DNA of 64,000 nt from CAG-411 sp050875145 (GCA_050875145.1 JBNMLH010000009.1:58710-122709); one strand, 5' to 3'. Shown: positions 50,622-59,292, numbered from the stretch's first letter. Made by a program: numbers and translations. Notes: generated by a model from the sequence alone, not told the origin.

Positions 50622-51072
50622 CAATAGCCGCACTCCTTTCATATTTCAAGCATTCTAATGCCCGGATACTGTGAAAACTAATTTGATGTGATGGATGTTT
50701 AAATTTTGCATATTCCCAAAAAACTTCCTTACTGATAATTCCATTTAAATAATCATTTACAAAATTCCAGATTGTATCATCTGCCATTGGTCCTTCTACA
50801 ATATCATATTCATGCACCATTCCAGCCCGGCATTTAGCAATAAAATTCAACCATTCGTCACTCATTTTATCAAACTTCATAATCTTCAACTCTGGGTTTT
50901 CTGTATAGGAATATACATTCACAACTCCGTTTTCATGCTTACGTTCCGCCCATCGATATGCCTGCTCATAACTTTTTGTACAATAAAATCCCCATGAAAA
51001 ATCTTTTGTATACTTTGTTTTTCTGATTTCTGGAAATTCAACCATTTGCCCGCTTCCATGATATAATTCCAA
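50602..51072 (-). CDS. DUF3990-like protein, possible ADP-ribosyltransferase-fold toxin
   Basis: 156 residues. I choose a TTG start at 51072 because AAAGGAGG is seven bases upstream. The start LELYHGSGQMVEFPEIRKTKYTKDFSWGFYCTKSYEQAYRWAER is the DUF3990 pattern: a YHGS strand, DFxxGFYxT and a QAxxWA helix, like the NAD-binding half of ADP-ribosyltransferases. With the overlapping DUF3791-like gene it may be a toxin-antitoxin or effector pair; this is inference. Confidence 0.7.
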   Translation of the reverse strand: MELYHGSGQMVEFPEIRKTKYTKDFSWGFYCTKSYEQAYRWAERKHENGVVNVYSYTENPELKIMKFDKMSDEWLNFIAKCRAGMVHEYDIVEGPMADDTIWNFVNDYLNGIISKEVFWEYAKFKHPSHQISFHSIRALECLKYERSAAIDDSTVE

Positions 51073-51151
51073 TTTACTGCCTCCTTTGATATTGTCATAC
51101 AAAATTCCCACTTATCCAATTTTTTTATACAACAATTTTGCATACTTTTTT

Positions 51152-51424
51152 CTATATAAACATATTTTGTAACATGAATTCCTTTATATTTTTGAGTTTA
51201 TCACACTTTTGCTGATGAAAAGTGATGAGGCGGTTAAACGCAGAAAGTGCATCACGAACATCCTGAACGCTAAAATCTCTACCCTTAGCAATCCAAGTTG
51301 AAAACAGGTTGTGATAGGAAATATAAAATCCCAAAATGTAATCATTGTATTCATTTGCTTCAATTTTTGAACGCATTTTATTTGCTGATTCCCAAATCTT
51401 AGCTGCTAACTGTTGTTTATTCAT
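51152..51424 (-). pseudogene. hsdM: Remnant of type I restriction methylase hsdM
   Basis: The 90-residue frame begins as HsdM does (MNKQQLAAKIWESANKMRSKIEANEY...DYILGF) and then jumps to what in HsdM is a later segment (ISYHNLFSTWIAKGRDFSVQDVRDALSAFNRLI), so an in-frame internal deletion removed the residues between. No catalytic NPPF motif or hsdS/hsdR is present. Such a fragment cannot methylate DNA. Confidence 0.75.
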
Positions 51425-51591
51425 TACGCACCTCCAATTATCAGGTAATACGATTTCTTGGTCAAATCGTTTGTTTTTACCATACTTGCATTATAACATT
51501 TACGCACTATATACTCAATAAAAACTGGTGCCATTTGCTGCAGCCGGAAAGCCTCTACACCATGCTTTCCGTTCACATTTTCATTCTATAT

Positions 51592-51640
51592 TTGACATTC
51601 CCAACACAGATAGTTATAATTCTAACTGTTTGAATTATAA
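51592..51640 (+). promoter_or_regulatory. Promoter and operator of the first MarR gene
   Basis: TTGACA (51592-51597) and TATAAT (51615-51620), 17 bases apart. A perfect inverted repeat TTATAATTC/GAATTATAA (51614-51622, 51632-51640) covers the -10, so the MarR protein likely represses its own operon. Confidence 0.85.
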
Positions 51641-51660
51641 TTATTAAAGGAGGAACTTGC

Positions 51661-52107
51661 ATGGAAGATTCATTGCATTATCTGATTATGGCAAATCAAA
51701 TGCTTGTGCAGAAAACCTTATTGGACAAATTGAAAGATACCGGTCTTACCATTGGGCAGCCCAAGATTCTTGATTATCTAAAGGAGCACAATGGGAGCAG
51801 CCAGAAAGAAATTGCCCGTGCCTGTTTCCTGGAAGCCGGCTCTTTGACTGCCATTCTAAACCGAATGGAAGAAAAAGGGCTCATCGAACGCCAGATGCTA
51901 AATGGAAACAGACGCAGTTTCCACATATTTATGACCGATGAAGGAAAAGAGAAACAGCAGTTGATCGATCAGGTATTTTCTGAGATTGAAAAAAAAGCAT
52001 TGCTTGGTATTTCAGAAGAAGAATTTCAGACATTTATGTCCGTATATCAGAAAATTTATAAAAATTTAGAAAATGAAAGAAATAAAAATCAAAAGAAGGA
52101 GCTGTAA
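51661..52107 (+). CDS. MarR-family transcription regulator
   Basis: 148 residues with a winged helix-turn-helix (QPKILDYLKEHNGSSQKEIARACFLEAGSLTAILNRMEEKGLIERQ) and the wing (NGNRRSFHIFMTDEGKEK). GGAGG lies upstream. Three bases before the YczE/kinase fusion gene, so it probably controls that gene through the operator over its own promoter. Confidence 0.9.
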   Translation: MEDSLHYLIMANQMLVQKTLLDKLKDTGLTIGQPKILDYLKEHNGSSQKEIARACFLEAGSLTAILNRMEEKGLIERQMLNGNRRSFHIFMTDEGKEKQQLIDQVFSEIEKKALLGISEEEFQTFMSVYQKIYKNLENERNKNQKKEL

Positions 52108-52110
52108 TTC

Positions 52111-53382
52111 ATGAATAAACTAAAAAGATACCTTTTATTTCTCGTAGGATTATTTGTAAATGCACTGGGAGTCAGTCTCATTACAAAGGCAAGTCTGGGT
52201 ACCTCACCCATTTCTTCCATTCCCTATGTACTTAGTCTGAATTTTCCACTTACTTTAGGAAATTTTACAATACTATTCAGTCTCTTGCTCATTGTATTGC
52301 AACTGATCATTCTACGAAAGGACTTTAAACCCGAACATATTTTACAGATACCGGTTTCCATTGCATTTGGTTATTTTATTGATCTTACCATGTATCTGTT
52401 TTTCTGGGTAAACCCTCAAAATTATCTTGTAAAAGTATTTGCCCTGCTTGTGGGCTGTCTGGTGCTTGGATTTGGTGTTTATCTTGAAGTATTGGCAGAC
52501 GTTGTCATGCTTCCAGGTGAATCGTTCGTTCGTGCGGTTGTACAAACATGGAGCACCAACTTCGGAACCACAAAAATTATCTTCGATTCTTCCATGACAA
52601 TCCTCGCCGGACTGCTCTCCTTTTTCTTTTCTGGAAAATTACGCGGTGTTCGTGAAGGTACGGTTATCGCTGCTCTACTGGTCGGTTTTATCGCCCGCCT
52701 GCTTGGCAAACGGCTTGGTTTTATCAAAAACTATCTTTTCCCAGAAACCGTTTCAACAGCAAACCAGACTTCTGCTGCCGGAAAAGAAGAGAGTCACAAA
52801 AATGTAATTGTAATTGGCAGACAATATGGCTGTGGTGGACATGACATAGGAAAAGCACTTGCTGAAAAGTTGGGATACCAATTTTATGATCAGGAAATCA
52901 TCGAGCTGATTGCGGGAACTACCGGCATGACATCTGATTTCATCCGAAAAAGAGAAGAGTCCATGACCAACAGTCTGTTGTATGACTTTGTCAATCAAAT
53001 GTATTTATATGGAACGAAACAGGAAGAAGCTCCAAAAGATAAGATTTTCGAGGCAGAAGCCAATGCTATGAAAGAATTGGCACAAAAAGGAAATTGTGTC
53101 ATCGTCGGGAGATGTTCCGACTATATCCTTCGTAAAAACAAAAACGTTCTGAAAGTATTTTTTACTGCTCCAATTGAGCAACGTACCAAACGCATTATGC
53201 AACGTCTTCATCTAACCGAAAAGGAAGCAATACAACAGATTCGCAAGGAAGATAAAAAACGTGCCGATAATTACCGCTACTATACCGGTCGGATGTGGGG
53301 TGCTGCTGCCAACTTCGATCTTACACTAAATACGGAACTTGGTCATTCCTATATCGAACGTTGCATCCATGATGCTTTATAG
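52111..53382 (+). CDS. YczE-like membrane protein fused to a cytidylate-kinase-like domain
   Basis: 423 residues in two parts. Residues 1-215 have about five membrane segments and a YczE/YitT-like start (LVGLFVNALGVSLITKASLGTSPISSIPYVLS). Residues about 230-423 form a soluble nucleotide-kinase domain of the Cytidylate_kin2 kind: IGRQYGCGGHDIGKALAEKLGYQFYDQEII, IVGRCSDYIL and RADNYRYYTG. The substrate is unknown; both parts are in one uninterrupted frame. Confidence 0.85.
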   Translation: MNKLKRYLLFLVGLFVNALGVSLITKASLGTSPISSIPYVLSLNFPLTLGNFTILFSLLLIVLQLIILRKDFKPEHILQIPVSIAFGYFIDLTMYLFFWVNPQNYLVKVFALLVGCLVLGFGVYLEVLADVVMLPGESFVRAVVQTWSTNFGTTKIIFDSSMTILAGLLSFFFSGKLRGVREGTVIAALLVGFIARLLGKRLGFIKNYLFPETVSTANQTSAAGKEESHKNVIVIGRQYGCGGHDIGKALAEKLGYQFYDQEIIELIAGTTGMTSDFIRKREESMTNSLLYDFVNQMYLYGTKQEEAPKDKIFEAEANAMKELAQKGNCVIVGRCSDYILRKNKNVLKVFFTAPIEQRTKRIMQRLHLTEKEAIQQIRKEDKKRADNYRYYTGRMWGAAANFDLTLNTELGHSYIERCIHDAL

Positions 53383-53385
53383 AAT

Positions 53386-53545
53386 AGTCAATAATATTCG
53401 CAATCCGCAAGTGCCTGATATTTCCATGGGCGGTCTTTCGTTTTCAGATAATGATAAAAACCTGTCTTGTAACATCTAAAACCTTACAGTAAAAATTAAT
53501 TTTTCCTTTGATCCTGCCGTCCTCCGTTTTTATTGCAAGAAACAT
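53386..53545 (-). pseudogene. IS3-family orfB, truncated and frameshifted
   Basis: After orfA the minus strand codes MFLAIKTEDGRIKGKINFYCKVLDVTRQ, the usual OrfB start, then one G is missing and the frame continues as FYHYLKTKDRPWKYQALADCEY before ending near the kinase gene. The DDE core is absent. Confidence 0.7.
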
Positions 53546-53892
53546 TAATCTTTGTTTCTTGCTGACTTCCGACGGCTGGCTGCGAAAAAAGCACTGGCTT
53601 CCTCTAAAAATTCATTTTCTTCTTTAAGACGATGAATTTTCTTATCCTGTTCTCGGATCTGTTTTCTAAGTTCAATTAGTTCTTCATTAAGAGTTAATAC
53701 ATGATCAGGAGTATGTGCAGCTTCTTTTGCTACCAAACATCCCTCTTTGAAGGCCTTTATCCAAGTATAAAGGGTGCCTGATGGAATTCCTAATTCAGTA
53801 GCTGCTTTATGACCACCTATTTCCTGTGCAAGCTTAACTGCTTGTGATTTAAACTCTTGATCATATGATTTTGTAATTCTTTTGTGTACCAT
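53545..53892 (-). CDS. IS3-family transposase OrfA
   Basis: 115 residues: helix-turn-helix (YDQEFKSQAVKLAQEIGGHKAATELGIPSGTLYTWIKAF) and a leucine-zipper-like helix (LNEELIELRKQIREQDKKIHRLKEENEFLEEASAFF). OrfA is complete with its ribosome site, but the partner orfB is cut, so the element cannot move by itself. Repeated CCCCACTT blocks at about 53984-54022 may belong to another IS end. Confidence 0.85.
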   Translation of the reverse strand: MVHKRITKSYDQEFKSQAVKLAQEIGGHKAATELGIPSGTLYTWIKAFKEGCLVAKEAAHTPDHVLTLNEELIELRKQIREQDKKIHRLKEENEFLEEASAFFAASRRKSARNKD

Positions 53893-54071
53893 ATCAATCT
53901 CTCCTATTCTCTTATAGATTATATATCAAAATCCTTGAGAACGGGATGTCAATTTTTATTGTACAACATCAAAATACAACACTGAAGTGGGGCAGACTTA
54001 AATAAAGTGGGGCAACTTTACTTCACACTGCCGACAAGCAACGCTTTTCCCCACCCTACTTCATATCGTTG

Positions 54072-54185
54072 TCAATGATAAAGTTCCGGATGTGCAACCA
54101 CTCCACCATATTTTAATTTTGGAAGTTTTATCAATTGATCATAAATTGCTTTTACTTCTTTACGAGCCTCTATACTCAAATATTC
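54072..54185 (-). pseudogene. Short transposase-like C-terminal fragment
   Basis: A 37-codon piece, EYLSIEARKEVKAIYDQLIK then LPKLKYGGVVAHPELYH and a stop, with no start or upstream part. It resembles the end of an IS-encoded protein, possibly IstA. The region 53990-54327 holds only this fragment and CCCCACTT repeats. Confidence 0.35.
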
Positions 54186-54327
54186 AACATTTTCAAGTCT
54201 CAATCATATACATCCAATCATTATACCGATAGATATTACCAACAAATATAACACTGGAATAGGAATCTACATACCTGTTAAATATGAGATGTATGATATT
54301 CCAAATCCTGTTTTCACGCTGTCAAAA

Positions 54328-54495
54328 TTATAAAAGCAATAACGCGATTGCTACAGCAAAGATAACTATACCCACTATACTGACTACCGTATATATAGTT
54401 CTGGATTCTTTATCATCCTTCTCTTTTATCAGATAATACAGCCCAAATCCAAAAATCAATAATCCAATTAATGCACCAATCATTTTCACTATCAT
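54328..54495 (-). CDS. Small membrane protein after the metal ATPase
   Basis: A 55-residue frame; its ATG overlaps the ATPase stop (ATGA) and GGAGG lies within the last ATPase codons. Two membrane helices (about 5-22 and 36-55) with KEKDDKESRTIY between. Coupled translation suggests a subunit or helper of the ATPase. Family not recognised. Confidence 0.7.
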   Translation of the reverse strand: MIVKMIGALIGLLIFGFGLYYLIKEKDDKESRTIYTVVSIVGIVIFAVAIALLLL

Positions 54496-56372
54496 TTTTT
54501 CCTCCATTTTAACAGCAATGCTGAATTAGTAATTACAAGCACAGAGCCTGCATTATGTACCAATGCTCCAATAACAGGATTAAGAATTCCTGTCATAGCC
54601 AGCACTATGGCAACAAAATTAAGTCCCATTGAAAAAGACATATTTATCTTTATCGTTGTCATCATCCGTTTTGAAAGTGCCAACAAATGCGGCAGTTCCT
54701 TCACCTCATCATCAATCAGTGCTATGTCAGCTGCGTCTACAGCAATATCACTTCCTATACCGCCCATGGCGATGCCAACATCAGCAGCCTTTAAAGCAGG
54801 AGCATCATTGATTCCGTCTCCAATCATGCATACCATCTCATGATTACTCTGATAATCCCGAATGTGTTTTAATTTATCTTCCGGAAGGCAATTCGCATGC
54901 ACATCCGATATTCCAAGTTGTTTTGCAATTGTTGCCGCAGCTCTCTCATTGTCTCCTGTAAGTAGTACCGGCATTACATTTAAGCCCTTTAGTGATCGAA
55001 TTGTATCTGCACTTTCTTGGCGAATGGTATCTGCCAGAGCAACATATCCTACAAAAAAACCGTTCGCTGCCACATAGATAACGGTACACCCTTTGTTAAT
55101 ATATTCATCAGCCTTCAACTCCCAGTCATCACCGATAGAAACCTGATTTTCTCTAAGCATCTCTTTGTTACCCGCCAGAACAAGATAATCATCAACCACG
55201 GCAGATACGCCTCTGCCCGGAATCATTTTAAATTCAGTCGATTTCAAAAGCTCAAAACCATTTTTCTGCGTAAAACATCTCACTACCGCTTTTCCCAGAG
55301 GATGCTCTGATGATTGCTCCGCAGCTGCACATAAAGCATATATCTCTGCTTCACTCATATTTAAGGATGCACTTTGAACTTTTATTACTTTCGGAGTTCC
55401 ATAGGTAAGCGTTCCGGTTTTATCAAATGTAATTTTTGATACCCCTGCTAACCGTTCCAGTGCATCTCCCTCTCTTACAAGAAATCCATGCTTTGTAGCA
55501 TTGCCAATTGCTGCCATAATGGCTGTAGGGGTAGCCAGAACAAGTGCACATGGGCAGAACACAACCAGAATCGTTACCGCACGAAGGATCTTTCCTGTAA
55601 GCAGCCATGTAAGCAGTGCTGCTGTCAATGCAATAATGACAATCCATGTAGCCCATCGGTCAGCAATCCCTACAATCTTTGCCTTTCCGGCATCTGCAGA
55701 CTGTACCAGATGTATCATACGCTGTATGGAACTGTCCTTACCTACCTTTGTCGCACGCATTTCAAATGCACCAAACTGGTTGATCGTACCAGAAGAAACC
55801 GTATCTCCGGCAGTCTTATCAACGGGAAGTGACTCTCCTGTCATAACCGCCTGATTTATAGATGTCTGACCTGAAATAATAACTCCATCGACTGGAACAG
55901 TTTCTCCCGGCAATACTTTTAAGATATCATTTACCTGAACCTCCTGTACCTGTATCACTTTTTCTTTTTCATCAATAATCACATGTGCAGTCTGTGGTGT
56001 CAGATGTACCAGTTTTTCAATTCCGGCTCTTGCCTTAGCTACAGTTAGCTCTTCTAACAAAGCTCCAAGCTGCATAATAAATGCTACTTCACCTGCTGCA
56101 AAATCCTGACCAATACAGATAGATGCAATAAGCGCCAGCGATACAAGTACATCCGCTTTGATGTCAAATGCAGTTACAAGCCCTATGACTGCTTCCAAAA
56201 TAATCGGAATACCACATAAAACAATAGCAATCCAAGCCATATCAAATGGAAACGGCTGAAAGTTTGCCAGACTCAAAACAACAGCTATTCCTGAAATAGC
56301 CAGCATGATAATATCCTTCCTAATACCGCCTATTTCCAGAAATTCATCAAGTTTATACATTATTTTCTTCAT
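54492..56372 (-). CDS. Heavy-metal P-type ATPase (P1B)
   Basis: 626 residues. P1B features: the membrane metal site CPC in FCPCALVLATP, the phosphorylation site DKTGTLT, the TGES actuator motif (MTGESLPVDK), HPLGKAVV in the nucleotide domain and GDGINDAPAL. There is no N-terminal metal-binding domain. CPC type with a CsoR regulator upstream suggests copper export, though zinc or cadmium is not excluded. Eight membrane helices expected. Confidence 0.92.
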   Translation of the reverse strand: MKKIMYKLDEFLEIGGIRKDIIMLAISGIAVVLSLANFQPFPFDMAWIAIVLCGIPIILEAVIGLVTAFDIKADVLVSLALIASICIGQDFAAGEVAFIMQLGALLEELTVAKARAGIEKLVHLTPQTAHVIIDEKEKVIQVQEVQVNDILKVLPGETVPVDGVIISGQTSINQAVMTGESLPVDKTAGDTVSSGTINQFGAFEMRATKVGKDSSIQRMIHLVQSADAGKAKIVGIADRWATWIVIIALTAALLTWLLTGKILRAVTILVVFCPCALVLATPTAIMAAIGNATKHGFLVREGDALERLAGVSKITFDKTGTLTYGTPKVIKVQSASLNMSEAEIYALCAAAEQSSEHPLGKAVVRCFTQKNGFELLKSTEFKMIPGRGVSAVVDDYLVLAGNKEMLRENQVSIGDDWELKADEYINKGCTVIYVAANGFFVGYVALADTIRQESADTIRSLKGLNVMPVLLTGDNERAAATIAKQLGISDVHANCLPEDKLKHIRDYQSNHEMVCMIGDGINDAPALKAADVGIAMGGIGSDIAVDAADIALIDDEVKELPHLLALSKRMMTTIKINMSFSMGLNFVAIVLAMTGILNPVIGALVHNAGSVLVITNSALLLKWRKK

Positions 56373-56387
56373 GATTTTCCTCCTTTA

Positions 56388-56437
56388 TACCTATATGGGT
56401 ATAGGTTTATTATACGTATAGGGGTATGGGTTGTCAA
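56388..56437 (-). promoter_or_regulatory. ATPase promoter with CsoR-type operators
   Basis: On the minus strand TTGACA (56432-56437) and TATAAT (56409-56414) are 17 bases apart, and the spacer is the C/G-rich pseudo-palindrome CCCATACCCCTATACG. A further site TACC-N6-GGTA (56388-56401) lies downstream. The TACCC/GGGTA pattern is that of CsoR operators. Confidence 0.8.
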
Positions 56438-56489
56438 TACCGTATTAAAAAAAGCAGTCAAAACAACTGCTTCCTGATATCGCATTCTG

Positions 56490-56762
56490 CTACATATTTG
56501 CAAATCGCTCAACTGCCTTTGTAAAATTCTCAATTGTCTTATCCGCATCGCCATGCTCTATTCCATCTTTGACGCAATGCTTAATATGTCCTTCCAGAAC
56601 AACCTTTCCACATCCATGCAATGCCGATTTTGCAGCATTTATCTGTGAAAGAACATCTTCACATGGTACATCTTCATCTATCATACGGTCAATTGCCTGA
56701 ACCTGTCCTATTATTTTTTTTAATCTACGATGTAAATTATCAGAATCCATACACTGCTTCAT
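56490..56762 (-). CDS. csoR: CsoR-type copper-sensing repressor
   Basis: 90 residues of the CsoR/RcnR family (HRRLKKIIGQVQAIDRMI). Residues Cys34, His59 and Cys63 have the exact spacing of the Cu(I) ligands of CsoR, so copper sensing is likely. Metal binding would release it from TACCC/GGGTA operators before its own gene and before the ATPase gene. Confidence 0.9.
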   Translation of the reverse strand: MKQCMDSDNLHRRLKKIIGQVQAIDRMIDEDVPCEDVLSQINAAKSALHGCGKVVLEGHIKHCVKDGIEHGDADKTIENFTKAVERFANM

Positions 56763-56776
56763 ATGCCACCTCCTAG

Positions 56777-56790
56777 TACCCTTACGGGTA
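56777..56790. promoter_or_regulatory. CsoR-type operator before csoR
   Basis: TACCCTTACGGGTA, perfect five-base arms, 15 bases before the csoR start. It matches the sites before the ATPase gene. In the rest of 56791-56989 I see no gene. Confidence 0.75.
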
Positions 56791-56989
56791 TATGTTAAAT
56801 TATATTATGCACATTTCCTGTTGTCAACCAAGTGTTTTTAACTCCAACTCCGTATACCTATGGAAGCACAACGACAAAACCAAACTTTTTAGTAGTACAA
56901 ATCCTCTTTTCCCTATTACATAATCGTTATTATCTTTTCCCTGAAAGCAAGGGCATTCTTCCTGATTTCTTTGATAATAAGTTTAAAAA

Positions 56990-57355
56990 CTACTTTTCAT
57001 CTTTATAAGCATATTTAAAATTTATAGGTGGTGCCGTTACGGATAAATATACAAATTCTTCCTTTCCATCATTTCGTAAACCATGCACATCTTCATCGGC
57101 AAATCGAACAACATCACCTGCAACAAATTCTTTTTCCATATCATCTGCAAGTAATAATTTACCCTTTCCCTTTGTTGCATACCAGACCTGCTCCGATGCA
57201 TTATGCCTATGCCTTGGCTGACACGCCCCCTCTTCAAGGTGAACCTCTGTAATCGTCACTCTTTCACTGGATGAATTTTCATTATTTAGCAATTGTCTTG
57301 AAACAACTCCCGGATTTGAGAATTCCACTATGCTTTTACGACTAATAAACTCCAT
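56990..57355 (-). CDS. Cupin-domain protein
   Basis: 121 residues forming one conserved beta barrel: HLEEGACQPRHRHNASEQVWYATKGKGKLLLAD (metal-binding GxxxxHxH and Glu) and AGDVVRFADEDVHGLRNDG with the second His. Small single cupins of this kind often bind a metal and a small sugar or acid. No substrate can be assigned. Confidence 0.85.
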   Translation of the reverse strand: MEFISRKSIVEFSNPGVVSRQLLNNENSSSERVTITEVHLEEGACQPRHRHNASEQVWYATKGKGKLLLADDMEKEFVAGDVVRFADEDVHGLRNDGKEEFVYLSVTAPPINFKYAYKDEK

Positions 57356-57393
57356 TTCTATTTAACCTCCTGTTATCTCTACAAGCCGGAATT

Positions 57394-57909
57394 TCACACA
57401 CGCATTTGTTTCTCAAATTCAAACATTCCTTCATTGCCATCTCCGACAAAATCATCCAGCGTATCCGGCATAGGATGCTTCTCATTGAAAAATTCCGTAA
57501 TATGAAATCCGCATACATTCACATAAAAATGAATATTGCGCCTGTCAAAGTACGGCGTGCAAGTTTCCCACACTTTCGTATTCGGGTACATTCGTTCCAA
57601 TTCAAACCAAATCTTTTTGCCGATACCCTTACTCTGTACACCGTTCTTGACAAATAGCAAATCCAGATGATTGTACTGCGTACTATCATTGATGACAACA
57701 ACCGCTCCGCCCACCATTTTGCCATCTATAACAGCTTTATATGTAGCAGCTCCCTCAGCATCCAATGACTGGTTAATATCCTTTTCAGGCAGAATCATGG
57801 CGTCTGTTTTTCCGAAAACATCTTCAAATCCCTTTTGAAATGCCTCCTGCATATCCAACTTATATTGTTTTAATTCTTCTTGTTCTACTTGGACTAATTT
57901 AAGTTTCAC
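57394..57909 (-). CDS. GNAT-family N-acetyltransferase
   Basis: 171 residues; the acetyl-CoA site is NHLDLLFVKNGVQSKGIGKKIWFELE (motif A, Q/RxxGxG/A as QSKGIGKK). The end TPYFDRRNIHFYVNVCGFHITEFF is motif B. Two bases after another GNAT fragment. Substrate unknown. Confidence 0.88.
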   Translation of the reverse strand: MKLKLVQVEQEELKQYKLDMQEAFQKGFEDVFGKTDAMILPEKDINQSLDAEGAATYKAVIDGKMVGGAVVVINDSTQYNHLDLLFVKNGVQSKGIGKKIWFELERMYPNTKVWETCTPYFDRRNIHFYVNVCGFHITEFFNEKHPMPDTLDDFVGDGNEGMFEFEKQMRV

Positions 57910-57910
57910 C

Positions 57911-58159
57911 TTATATCTCCTTCAAAATCTGTATTGTTGCACCATTTTCCATAACAGAAAATCCGTGTTTTTCATAAAAAGGTACGTTTGCTGTATCCTC
58001 CAGCATTCCCTCAATATATAGGAAATCCTTGTACTTTTCTTTAATATATTCTATCATTTTGCCAGCAATCCCCTTACCCTGATAATCAGGATGAACAAGT
58101 ATAAATTTATAAGTTACTATTAAATTTAATAGTTGCTTATAAACACTTCTATCCGTCAT
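57911..58159 (-). pseudogene. GNAT acetyltransferase, N-terminal part missing
   Basis: 82 residues starting inside the end of the TetR gene. It keeps motif A (ILVHPDYQGKGIAGKMIEYIKEKY) and motif B (VPFYEKHGFSVMENGATIQIL) but lacks the first 60 or so residues with the substrate side. Probably non-functional, or a fragment joined to the TetR end by deletion. Confidence 0.65.
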
Positions 58160-58706
58160 AGTCCACTTTCATCCCGAAATACTCTGGTCGTCCTTTATAT
58201 TCTGCCTTGATGATTCCGACCATCTGCTCTGGAGTCTCCCTGCACCCGCTATCCAGCCACATCTTGATAATCGTATTGATGCCACTGCGGAAAAACTCAC
58301 AATGGTAATCAACAAATTCGTCATTAAAGTGCTTTCTTGCCAGATTACGGTCATAGGATACAATTTTGTACTTATTGTCATATCCCAGCTTAAAATAAAA
58401 CCGAAACAAAATCTGATTTTCTTTTATATACTGAAAAAGTGGTAAATAGTTATTCGAATTATATGTATGTTCCAACTCGTCCTTATATATTTCCTGAAAG
58501 CCTGCCTCAATCTCGCTTCTCATCGCATCAGCTAAGGCATAGATATCCTCATAATTTGAATAAAAAGTGGTTCTGTTTATTGCCGCCTTTTTACAGATAT
58601 CTGTTACCGAAATACGTGATAATTCCTTTGTTTGAAGCATTTCCACAAATACTTTCTTAATTTTTTCCTGTGACTGTTTTCTTCTTTTATTATTTGGTGT
58701 ATTCAT
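58149..58706 (-). CDS. TetR-family transcription regulator
   Basis: 185 residues with the N-terminal helix-turn-helix (IKKVFVEMLQTKELSRISVTDICKKAAINRTTFYSNYEDIYAL). The C-terminal domain would bind a ligand. It is divergent from the small gene at 58830, which it may control. Confidence 0.9.
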   Translation of the reverse strand: MNTPNNKRRKQSQEKIKKVFVEMLQTKELSRISVTDICKKAAINRTTFYSNYEDIYALADAMRSEIEAGFQEIYKDELEHTYNSNNYLPLFQYIKENQILFRFYFKLGYDNKYKIVSYDRNLARKHFNDEFVDYHCEFFRSGINTIIKMWLDSGCRETPEQMVGIIKAEYKGRPEYFGMKVDYDG

Positions 58707-58829
58707 ATTTCTATTATTCCAACACTTGTAATTATTTTGATGATTGTTTTTCTATTTCCTATCATAGTATACTGTAAAAGCATTAAACATACAACTGTTG
58801 AGTTAATTTATTATATGGAGGTATACACA

Positions 58830-59123
58830 ATGAGTAAAGAAATGAAAGAAAAATTCGCAAACACCGTAAAACCTATCAGTAACAGGGTAACCGGAGGCTA
58901 TCAGAAGATAGAAGATACTGTTGTTGGTGGCTACAAAAAAATCGAAGATGCCTTTGTTGGCAAGTATCTTGCTAAAGAAAACGAAACTGTGGAAGATGCT
59001 AAAACACGACTTAATCAGGAAGCTGATAATCGCAGAAATGAAAAGACTTACCGAAAAGCAGAGCATCTTAAGGCAGTTCAGCAGAAAAAAGCACATCATA
59101 AAGAAAAAATCGGAAAGAAGTAA
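58830..59123 (+). CDS. Small charged helical protein with VxGGYxKIED repeats
   Basis: 97 residues from an ATG with GGAGG upstream. A short repeat occurs three times near the start: VTGGYQKIEDT, VVGGYKKIEDA and VGKYLAKE; the rest is strongly charged (RKAEHLKAVQQKKAHHKEKIGKK). No membrane segment. Function unknown; divergent from the TetR gene. Confidence 0.7.
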   Translation: MSKEMKEKFANTVKPISNRVTGGYQKIEDTVVGGYKKIEDAFVGKYLAKENETVEDAKTRLNQEADNRRNEKTYRKAEHLKAVQQKKAHHKEKIGKK

Positions 59124-59292
59124 ATTGTATTATAAAAATGGAGATGCAGGTTTCATTTTCGGACAACCAATCATGAGTATTTTTGTATCCAACAAGACAA
59201 TGATTCACATCGCTGCAGTTGGTATCCGTATCACAAGTTTGTTTCGCATCGCATTGGGTGGTGTTTCAGCTACTACGCTATATACTAAATGA
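59124..59292 (+). pseudogene. MATE-family transporter fragment
   Basis: In frame after the small gene, IFGQPIMSIFVSNKTMIHIAAVGIRITSLFRIALGG resembles an internal MATE segment (GxPxxxxFxxDxxxI...LRI). No start, and both sides are missing. Confidence 0.55.
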
